A stretch of 64,000 bases of DNA, from assembly GCA_036250225.1 (NCBI GenBank), contig JAPZLL010000041.1:62001-126000 (forward strand), in the 5' to 3' direction. Both the position numbers and the translations under genes were made by a program. The DNA comes from Cercophora sp. LCS_1. Taxonomy: Eukaryota; Ascomycota; Sordariomycetes; Sordariales; Lasiosphaeriaceae. A model generated the notes under the pieces. It had not been told where the DNA came from. It made no database searches and saw only the letters and a program-made list of their open reading frames with translations. Within the stretch, counting starts at the first letter, position 1; each line of letters opens with the position of its first letter. Shown piece by piece: positions 35,694 through 44,558 of this stretch.

Positions 35694-37356
35694 CTCAGCG
35701 GATATCGAACATTTTGCTCGTTTGTTTTCTTTGGGGTCGGCATTTTCTCCGGCTTGATGCGTACGATACCACCGCGGCATGCCTTGCCTTTTCTTCGTAC
35801 CGAATGGTTTTCCTTCTAGATTTAGGGTCTGGGTTGGTCTTGCTTGGAGTATGCGGAGTTTACGGTGGTGTGGAGGATACGGATCTTCGCGACGGGAAAA
35901 GTATCTGGTGTAACAGTACGGAGAGCAAAAGTCATGGGTTTGTGTATACTGGCCAGGAAGCGCTCTACGACGGAAGGATGGCAATGGCTGCATCATGGCG
36001 TCGGCGGACTCGGCGATAGTTTCTATCCTAGTATAGCCTGCCGCAATCACAAGGTAGATTTACCTCAGCTTCGTGATATCTGCTATAGTATCGAGTTCTC
36101 CGTTCCCACGTTCTTGTTCCCATGCCGCCAACTTGGTGATTTCCTTGGTCCCATACACTCATGTTCATACCATGTGGTTTGCCTTGGAATTCGACCGCAC
36201 CAGCAATGCATGGAGCAGATGCTCCTGTAGCGAGGCTACGTCAAAGCTAGGTCAACAATGTATCGATTTGTATCCTCTTGTATTCCTGTTCCGTTTCCTC
36301 CCGGGACGGATCGGCTATCTACGCTATCAATCGATGGCGTTTGGGCTGTGCTCTGCTTATATAATTATGTGTGACATGGCCCATTGGGGTGTCCCCATAG
36401 CTCCGAGTCAAGGGAATATGCCGTCATCAATTGTATGCATTGGGTTTAAACTATGGCCGCACAAGTCCACAGCCCAAGCACTGCGGGAACGGTCGCTTCG
36501 CGGGACGCCGTTGGCCACCAAACCAAGCTCCCTTCCCTTGCTCGGATCGCTTGCCGGCGGGCAACCTCAGGCACGAAAGCACAGACCAAAGGGCCAATTC
36601 AGCGTCGGCAGTCATCTCCGGAGGCCCAATTTGGCGCGAGTAACACGAGGATAGCCTGGAAAACATGATGGAAGGGTTTGTGAATTGATCTCGTGAGAAA
36701 CCCCGTTTGATAGTGGATGACTCTTCCGGCGAATCCGAACCCCGGAAAATGTGGTGATGAATGTGCAGGGGTGGTGAGGCTCTGCCGGCAGGGATCCGCG
36801 GCCGAAGATGACTGGTTGCCCCACATCCAAGGCCCAGCCCAACCAGCCCCACACCAGTCCCGACGCCGCTCGACTCCAACACCACCAGCTTTGCCGCCCA
36901 AACCACTCACGACCAAAACATCCAACCGGTTCTGCGGTTTTGGTTCCTGCTTCCTGCCTACCTGGAAGATGCCGCTCTTTTTGGCAGACTCTTCCACAAC
37001 TTCAACCCCGCAACCCTAATTCCGCTTTTTGCGCACCTTCCCTTGCGCAAACCACGGCAGCGTTTCTCCAACTTACTGCCCAACGCTGCAACGCAGACCT
37101 AGGGCTTCCTCTTCTTTACAAAACCCCACACCCCTCTTCTGCGTTCGCAGTTCTTGCCTTCCGCAACACCTTCAGTTCTCCATACTACAATTTGCCTTCG
37201 GCTTGTTTGTATTTGGCGATTCCTTCACCACGCACATAACTTCCTCCCCAAACCAACTCTTACCACCACCTTACCTCTCGCCACGCGCGAGAGTCCCCTG
37301 CAGTTACCAATCCTGCAATCAGCCTTCCTACCGCCAATTGATGTAAGATACCCAAC
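35694..37356. other. Tandem intergenic region, RSC gene to NYN gene
   Basis: 1.66 kb. The first part is presumed 3' UTR, the last 400 bp (36950-37356) is C/T-rich promoter and leader of the NYN gene. No gene or repeat supported. Confidence 0.45.
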
Positions 37357-39642
37357 ATGCCTACATCCTACTTTGGCCGGCAGGAGCCTAGCGCTCGCCG
37401 CCTGGGTTCTGACTTCGGTCTCATCGCCAAATGGGCCGAAGCCGTCAGCGCGGTCCCGCGCACCTCTATCCCACTTGCGCAGCTTTCCTCCGAAGAGCAA
37501 GAACATCTCTTCAAGCAACCTCAGCGCCAGTTTCGCATTGTGCCTGGTCCCGACAGCTCGCCCATGCTCCAGGAAGTCGAGGTCGACTTTGAGCGCGGCG
37601 TCGATCCCGAAGTTATCGCCTTGCTCTACAGCACCAATTATCTGCGCGCATTGGCCAAGGCCTCGCAAGCATCCGATGCAAGCGACCTCTCTTGCGACGA
37701 TTTGAGCGACACCGACCTTCAGTCCGACAGTGACTATTACTCAACTGCCCCGCCCGCAGCGCGCGCACCGTTCTTAGTCGGAAAAGATCTGGAAGACGCT
37801 TTCGCAGCCATGGCGACCAAGGAGTATCGCAAAGAGAAGCTGCGCATTCTCGAGAAGAGAAGCCAGAGAACCGCGGCTGCCACCACGGCTGCCAACCCCC
37901 GCATGAAGACGCCCCGACTCTCGATCCGCGAGATTCTTCGTGACAGCAAAATCCTTGGCGCTAAGCGCATTCTTGAGAAGGCAGGTCAGAGAACCGCGGC
38001 TGCCACCGCGACTGCTAGCCCCCACATGAAGACACCCCGCCTGTCCATCCGCGAGATTTCTCACGACAGCGAAGCCCTTGGCGCTAAGATCGTCAGGAGA
38101 TATGAGCACTCGGTCGAAAAGCTTGGCGTGATTGGCCATAGGAGGCCAACCCCGGCGAACGAGAAGGAGATCCAGGAGGACCCCATTGAGGACTCCATTT
38201 CGGTCAACAGTCTCCGAGTGTTGATCAACAGTCCTCGCGGCAGCGGTACTTCAGAGAATGCCGACCGCAGTACCGACTCGGATCCCAACTGGGAGGAAGG
38301 CAGCTATTCGGTCTCCCCAACTATGTCCGATTCCCCTGGGATTTACACGCCGACCCGTGACATTCATGGCGGCGCGCCGGTGGACGGTTATTACGACGTG
38401 GACGGCTGTGTCGACAACATGGAATTCGGTACCCAGTGCGTCTCGGGAGGATATGGTCAGCTTGGCAATGGGCTCGACATTCTTCAGTCTGTCGGACGGG
38501 ATTATTACATCAGCGAGCAATCCATCCACGCCTTCCAGAATGGCGGCACCGACGCAAGCACACCGTCTCCCGGCACTGCCTGGGACCAGTACACTGGTGG
38601 CGCCAGTCTCGCGACTGCTCTCGATTCCTACCATTCAATCGTCTCGCAGCCTCCCCCGATCACCGGTCTCAACATGCTTCAGTCATTGGACGAGACGCAG
38701 CAACAGGTCACCTTTGCGCCAACCAAGGGGACTCTACTGCCCTTGGCAGCCGAACAGCTGTGGGAGGGCATGGACTGCTTCGAGATTCCGATCCTTCACC
38801 CCGGCGATACGCTCTTGCCCCTTTACTGGACCACCCATGAGGCCAAGTCCCGCTATCTGTACTACAAGCTCACACAGCTCAAGATGGACGATGCAGTCCG
38901 CCGCAGGAGCGAGATGACATGCGAAGTTGCACTCAACCCAATCCATGTTTTTGTGGACCTCTCGAACATCATTATTAGCTTTTACGATACCATGAAGATC
39001 AACCGTGGTATATCTACCCAGAAGCGAGTCGCTCCCCCGGCCTTCAACTTCGTTCACTTTGACGAGATCCTCCACCGCGGCCGAAAGGTTGCAAAGAAAG
39101 TAGTCGCGGGCTCCTTGGGTGGCACCAAGAAGCGCCGCCCCGAATACATGTTGCAAGCTGAGGATCTCGGATACGAGATGTGCATCTTCCAACGGGTTCC
39201 AAAGCCCGTCTCGCCGACGCTCAGGCGCAAGTCTAAGGGAAATGCCCGCGACTTCGAGCAGGCTACATCGGGGCCCGAGACTTCGGGTGACGACTACTTT
39301 GCGGGACCCATGAAGAATGGCGAGCAGGGCGTGGACGAGCTCCTTCACCTGAAGATGTTGCAGAGTGCTATTGACACCCCGCAACGTGGGACCATCGTTC
39401 TTGCCACGGGTGACGCTGCTCATGCTGAGTATTCAGACGGCTTCAAGAGCAACGTGGAGCGCGCTCTTCACCTGGGTTGGCACGTCGAGCTGTACGGCTG
39501 GAGCCGTAACATTTCTTCGGCCTGGCGCGACCCCACATTTACCCAACGCTGGGGCGAAAATTTCCGGCTCATTGAGCTTGACCAGTTCTGCGAGGAGCTG
39601 TTCGATGCCACGATCGAGTCGCTGGATATGTCCCGCGTCTAA
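37357..39642 (+). CDS. NYN-domain (PIN-like nuclease) protein with an internal tandem duplication
   Basis: Conserved fungal protein, 761 residues, single exon. The C-terminal part (about 530-745) is an NYN/LabA-like domain, a metal-dependent RNase fold. Acidic positions are all present: VFVDLSNIIISFYD (Asp534), GVDELLHLKML (Asp660) and VLATGDAAHAEYSDGF (Asp686, with a second Asp in EYSDG), followed by ALHLGWHVELYGWSRNISS. The N-terminal 150 residues (GSDFGLIAKWAEAVSAVPRT) look folded; the middle is disordered. Residues 163-203 and 204-244 are two copies of a 41-residue unit with core MKTPRLSIREI. A poly-basic KKRRPEY loop lies inside the nuclease domain. Substrate and pathway unknown; RNA turnover is the family expectation. 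Start ATG 37357 follows a C/T-rich leader. Confidence 0.85.
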   Translation: MPTSYFGRQEPSARRLGSDFGLIAKWAEAVSAVPRTSIPLAQLSSEEQEHLFKQPQRQFRIVPGPDSSPMLQEVEVDFERGVDPEVIALLYSTNYLRALAKASQASDASDLSCDDLSDTDLQSDSDYYSTAPPAARAPFLVGKDLEDAFAAMATKEYRKEKLRILEKRSQRTAAATTAANPRMKTPRLSIREILRDSKILGAKRILEKAGQRTAAATATASPHMKTPRLSIREISHDSEALGAKIVRRYEHSVEKLGVIGHRRPTPANEKEIQEDPIEDSISVNSLRVLINSPRGSGTSENADRSTDSDPNWEEGSYSVSPTMSDSPGIYTPTRDIHGGAPVDGYYDVDGCVDNMEFGTQCVSGGYGQLGNGLDILQSVGRDYYISEQSIHAFQNGGTDASTPSPGTAWDQYTGGASLATALDSYHSIVSQPPPITGLNMLQSLDETQQQVTFAPTKGTLLPLAAEQLWEGMDCFEIPILHPGDTLLPLYWTTHEAKSRYLYYKLTQLKMDDAVRRRSEMTCEVALNPIHVFVDLSNIIISFYDTMKINRGISTQKRVAPPAFNFVHFDEILHRGRKVAKKVVAGSLGGTKKRRPEYMLQAEDLGYEMCIFQRVPKPVSPTLRRKSKGNARDFEQATSGPETSGDDYFAGPMKNGEQGVDELLHLKMLQSAIDTPQRGTIVLATGDAAHAEYSDGFKSNVERALHLGWHVELYGWSRNISSAWRDPTFTQRWGENFRLIELDQFCEELFDATIESLDMSRV
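37843..38088 (+). repeat. Two tandem 123 bp coding repeats
   Basis: Copy 1 is 37843-37965 and copy 2 is 37966-38088, directly abutting and in frame. Both encode RILEK...QRTAAAT...MKTPRLSIREI...LGAK. They differ at scattered, mainly third-position sites, so the duplication is not recent. Confidence 0.85.
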
Positions 39643-41230
39643 TTACGCACTCCACACATTGCAGCCGCCGTGGATTCGCAAAGGGGATCATCAGCACCCC
39701 CCTCGCAGGCACGGCACGGCATACTCTAGACGATCTGATCTGTCTTTGCGTCTTTTTTTCTTACAGCGAAGTTCACGACAACAGCGAACTCAGGCTATGA
39801 CCTTGAGACGACAACATCGGCATAATTATCCCGGACAACCAACGTGCAGAGCCTATCACTCTTCGCAGCGGTCGACGGACTAATTGTCCTCTCACATTCA
39901 TTTGTTTTTCAGCGGCAGCGCTCTCAACGTTTGGTCACGACAACATGGCATGCATCTTTTTGAAAGAGGATAAAAGTTGCTCCCATCGCATCGACCCAGA
40001 CGAAATATGGTTGCTTTGACGACTATGGTTACGATTTCACGATTTCACGACTTACGAGCTCGGATATAGCGGCTAAAATTCGCATGCTACATCGGGGAGA
40101 AGCGAGTGGTGGAACGACCGACTGGACGGTGCAGGACGTTATGGCTGGGCAACAGAGTCTGGCTACTTCCAACTGGACAAAGTCGTGTCTCGAGACATAC
40201 GGCAGTTGCATATGGCATACGAAGCAGCACATATGGCGGCGTTATCTCTTTTTGATCTTCTTTCCTCGGATCGGTGTCCTTCACCGGCTTTTTTCGACTA
40301 TCTTTGCGCCAACAGCCTGGGGAGGATGGAGGCCAAAGGGATGACGAACTGGCTCGGCGGATCTCTGGCACTGACTGGAACGGAGGAATCACTATGGGCT
40401 TTGATGACAATGATACCCGCGGCACGGCATCACGGCGTGTTGCATTTCCTTTCTTCTCTGTTGTTCGGCGGATCCTTTCCATTTCGACTAGAGATGGAGA
40501 TTCTGACGGACTTGGCAAGGCTTTTTTTCTTTACGATTTTGAGGTGCTCGGATGGGATGGACATCTGGGAGCGGCTCCTTTGGTCGACATACATGGTTTG
40601 ACGAATTGGAGCGGGGGGTTTGACATGGTTGTTCTTTCGGTTAATGGTTATGACCTCCTGGTGTCTTGGGACGGTTTGGCATCTTCTCCAGCACGGATAT
40701 GGCGTTTTTTCGGTTCGTCTTCTCTATTTAGGGTTGCACATGGCGGGACAAACAAGCATAGCGAGCATGTTTATGGAAATATGGAGAAAGCAGGAATTTA
40801 CTTTTTTTTTTTAACCAAGACAGAACCGCCGTTACCGCTGTAGATGGTAGAAAACCTGTTGTTGTCATTACACTGAGTGTGTTTTGGCTGGTATTTTCAT
40901 CGTGTTGTTCGTGATTGTATCTCATCGTGTCCCTCCCTTCGTCAGAGATGTCTTGGGAGGCACTTGTTGATAGAAAAGGGTGGTGTCGTGACGAATGTGT
41001 GGGTGTTGTGATGGAAAGCTGACGGTTGGTATCAGGTTGCGATGATGACGGCAGTTCTCGATGTTGGAGATTACGGACGAGAAAGCAATGCGATACGATA
41101 AGATGGAGGCGATTCAAGACGAAAACAGTGTGAATCCCAAGGGTATCAACATGAATGGCAACAACACCAAGGCTATATACAACCACCTCCTCTATATACA
41201 TCACCCATATATACAAGCCCATCACCACCC
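39643..41230. other. Convergent intergenic region, NYN gene and mitochondrial carrier
   Basis: 1.6 kb. Probably long 3' UTRs. A 189-codon frame (40274-40843) lacks recognisable content and I do not support it as a gene. A T10 run occurs near 40802. Confidence 0.4.
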
Positions 41231-42085
41231 TCACCTCCCTCTCCCCTCACCCAACGCACCCATAACCCACTCATACACCCCCCACTGCACCGCATTCACC
41301 ACAAACGCCCTCACACTACAAACCCCCAACCCGCGCCAGAAAACCCTCCACCCGCCCTCAGCATACGTCCTCCTCGCCGTCTCCCACGCTCCCACCCTCC
41401 TCTCACCCAACAACCCCGTCCCCTCCCCAACGCCCGCAATCCCCAAACCCTGCGTCTGCACCCTCGTCTTGATCACATCCAACGGGAAAATACTCGCCCA
41501 CGTCAAAATCCCCGCGGCCCCACCACACAACAATGCCCTTCCAGTCTCGTTGTACCCACTCATCGCCCTCGAAGAAAGCTCATACCCCCAAAAATAAAAC
41601 CCATATCCCACTGCATCCCGGAGCGCAGTCACCCCGCCACCGAAATACAAACCCCGTATCCCCTCCCTCTGTAGCGTCTGTTTGGTTATCATCCACGACG
41701 ACGTCGGAGAAGGGGATAGTTGCGTCCGGCATTTGATCAGCTCAATGGGCGTGCTGATTACAAAGGTGGCTAGACCGCCGACGCAGCCGGCTGCGAAAAT
41801 GTTGCTGAGGGGTTGTTGGTCTGGGGTGGTGCCGGGGGAGAGGAGGGATAAGGTGCGGTTGTAGGAGACGAAGAGGAGGGCGTTGAGGGCGCCGTAGCCT
41901 AGGATGGGCGCTGCGGTTCCGAGGGTGAAGGGGTATTTCTGCGGTGTGGTGGCGGGGGTGGCAGAGGATGGGAGGGGTTTAGGGGAGGGGCTAGATTGGA
42001 GGCGGACTTTGAGGACGTCGAGGGGGTTGCCGATTATGATGCCTATTGCGCCGGAGATGTAGCCGGCGAAGAAGTCGGCGGACAT
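41231..42085 (-). CDS. Mitochondrial carrier family protein, substrate unknown
   Basis: Six-helix solute carrier of the inner mitochondrial membrane, 284 residues, single exon. All three carrier repeats show the P-x-[DE]-x-x-[KR] signature: PLDVLKVRLQ, PIELIKCRTQ and PLDVIKTRVQ. Even-helix partners are visible: GIRGLYFGGGVTALRDAVGY in repeat 2 and GGWRVFWRGLGVCSVRAFVV in repeat 3. Repeat 1 lacks the usual EG-x-RGLY-x-G block; a Ser/Pro-rich segment leads straight into FTLGTAAPILGYGALNALLF. The Arg at RDAVGYGFYF and RAFVVNAVQW resembles carnitine/basic amino-acid carriers (SLC25A20/29/45/48 branch), but a substrate cannot be read from sequence alone. Start ATG 42083-42085 (MSADFFAGY) is typical for the family. 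Confidence 0.88.
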   Translation of the reverse strand: MSADFFAGYISGAIGIIIGNPLDVLKVRLQSSPSPKPLPSSATPATTPQKYPFTLGTAAPILGYGALNALLFVSYNRTLSLLSPGTTPDQQPLSNIFAAGCVGGLATFVISTPIELIKCRTQLSPSPTSSWMITKQTLQREGIRGLYFGGGVTALRDAVGYGFYFWGYELSSRAMSGYNETGRALLCGGAAGILTWASIFPLDVIKTRVQTQGLGIAGVGEGTGLLGERRVGAWETARRTYAEGGWRVFWRGLGVCSVRAFVVNAVQWGVYEWVMGALGEGRGR

Positions 42086-44442
42086 AGTTGCTTGGGGGTA
42101 TCGTCGGAGGGAGGGGTTGTGATGGGTTGCGGGTTATCTAGGGCGGCGGTTCATTATGAGGGGGCAAGGTGTTATCGTGGTTTGGTCATTTTGGTGTTTG
42201 ATCTTGATGGCTGCGGCCGAGGTTGTTGACGCTTGCGGGATCGCGGGGTTACACTCTGGATGGTGGGGCTTGGGCGATGGGTTCGGCGGACACGGGAAGC
42301 GGGTCGGATCGGTATTTGTGACCCTAACCCTGGATGAGGCGTGATTGGTTCTTTCGAGGGTTGTTGAGCATGAGGATGTGAATGGCAACTTGGTGGTATT
42401 GATTTCTATGGAATGAAGTCCCGAAACATACAAAGCGCGGTAATAGGGAGAATGGGCTATCGAGCGGTAACCCGTCAAGCCCAGCGACGCAGGGTCGAAT
42501 GGAAATGTCGGGTACCCTGTCCGAGGCTGTCAGGTCCGTAGGGAGCCAAGGTTGAGCCGAATACGCCAAAATATACGAGGTTGACATATCCCGGGATGTT
42601 TTATGGATGCAGGAGAGGAGGCGAACTAATGGCCATGATGGGCAGTCTTTGATGACGTAGGCGCAAAGCTCAATTGGTGACGCCAGGGTAGGTAGGCCGG
42701 CTCCTGTCCAAGTCTAACCAGTATCATTGAGGTGACCTGGCTCCCCCTTGCGAAGCGTGTTCAAAGAAAACCGGCGGAACAGAGGCTCCGGAACTGAGGG
42801 AGTAAACCACTAAAGCTTAAGCCGGCGGGCGCTATCCCTTTGAGAAAGCGTTCGTTCCTCCACGAAAACTCAATTCCTTCGCGGTGTTGGTTGGCCTGCT
42901 CAAGACCAGCGCCTTTTAGCTCACATGACGAGTGCTGAACAAAACTTTGGTTGTGTTAGTGACCATCAAACGGCAGCTAGACCAGTGGGGACTGTATCTG
43001 TTCGGCCCCGACATTAGCACTCATGACTGGATTTGAAGTTTATCAACCTTTGATGACCGAACACTCCGGGCATAGCTCAAACCTGCTCATTCGGACTGTG
43101 AGAGAAATCGGTCTAGAGTCCTCAGTCAAGCTGGAACGATAAGTTGGAGTAGTCGCCTATCCATCTCCAAGTGAGATGGCAACACCAAGAGGGCTAGCGA
43201 AGATGTTCTAGTCGGGCTTCACTCGTATCACCATCTAGACACCCCGTGACGTCAAGAGAAGAAACATGGCTGGGACCCCGTGGTGAGCTGAAGAGCCTGA
43301 GAACATCGGGCTGGGAATTAGGGGTCCTCGTAATCACAACAATGTCTCTCTGTGAAATGGTGGCGCCCTGGGGCAGACGCCCGTGTGCGACAAAGGACGT
43401 CATTTCCAAGTCAGAGCCATCGTCGACGTGTGTGGTCTCGGGAAAAAGGAATTATTGTTTTCGCACGAGACTAGCTTGACTCGATCCATTGTTTGGGAGT
43501 CCATCAAATCCCGAGTGTTTGGGGAGGTTCGAGGGAGTGCTTGTTGACGTGTTTGTGGCGGCTGTGCGGCGGCTCATTCCGTCGGGGAACGACAAAACGA
43601 ATGAATGGTCGATGACGGTGACTGAGCGGGATGGAAATTGGCGGAATTCGATTCGAGTGTTCCGTTTTCGATAGCACTGGAAGCGAGGTCATGGTGGGGA
43701 AGGGGAAAGCACGTACCCGAAAGCTCAACACTGGGGCACCCCGCCACCCATTCATTCACCACGGAAAACTGCAGCTACCCGCCCTTTTGCACCATTGCAT
43801 CACACAAACCAGGCCTGACCGTGCTGCTGTTCGAATAGCTGTCCGAACAGCTGCCCCGACACTCCGTGCTGTGCGACGCCGTCGAAGGATGCCCCTGTTC
43901 CGCAGGCGTCAATAATCGCCTGCTTCTTGTTTTTTTTTTCGTCGCTCTTTTTGGTCCGCTGCACATGGTGCTGCCTCGCTGCCCCGTGCTTCTGTCGCCG
44001 CCCGCGCACACCACTCGCCTGCGGGTTCGCGGTCACGGCTGCACATCCACCGGGCCAAGGCCCTGTCCCCTCTCAAGGTCAGGAGCGAATTAGCTCCCGC
44101 GTGTAACGTCGATCTCCAGATACCGCCTCCGCTGCCGCAATCACCCTTCGCCTGCATTTCCTCCCGCAAAGCAGTCCCGGCCCAGCCAAGCAGAGCAGCA
44201 TCATCAACAACCACGACCTGCTGCCCCCGGACAGGTCGCTCCGCCAGCTCTGCCGCGCCCCGCTATCAAGCTCGCTCGTCCCGAACCGAATTTCAGCCAC
44301 GGAGCGTCTCCGCCTGTACCGCAACCCACAAGCCGGCCCGACGCAACCCACCTCGGCCGCCAGGCAAGCTAAGGAAGACATCGATGTAGCGCCCACGCAC
44401 GCCCAGTACCACGCCGCCGCCCAGACACACGTCAACCCCTTG
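42086..44442. other. Divergent intergenic region upstream of wc-1
   Basis: About 2.4 kb between the carrier and wc-1 starts. Holds a perfect CRE palindrome TGACGTCA at 43247-43254. The last 700 bp before wc-1 are GC/C-rich and likely a long 5' leader. No conserved gene seen. Confidence 0.45.
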
Positions 44443-44558
44443 ATGGTGCAATGCCAGGACAAAACAGTGTGTTGTCCCGAGCGAACCCACAAGCAGTCGA
44501 GGAGAGTGCTGGCCTGAGCAGCAGCCCGATGCAGCAGCAACAGCAGCAGCCGTCATGA
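44443..44558 (+). promoter_or_regulatory. Overlapping upstream ORFs ending at the wc-1 start codon
   Basis: Two short uORFs lie in the leader. ATG 44443 to TGA 44515-44517 encodes 24 residues. ATG 44451 to TGA 44556-44558 encodes 35 residues, with an internal ATG at 44529 (MQQQQQQPS). The TGA of the second overlaps the wc-1 ATG in ATGA, an arrangement suited to termination-reinitiation. The effect on translation is inferred; a leader intron could remove these uORFs. Confidence 0.5.

Noticed and set aside
34077..36050. 657-codon open frame on the minus strand
   Set aside because: Antisense to the BAH and C-terminal exons of the RSC-type gene; composition is a mirror of that coding sequence.
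40274..40843. 189-codon plus-strand frame after the NYN gene
   Set aside because: No domain, irregular codon use and terminal poly-Phe from a T-run; better explained as 3' UTR.
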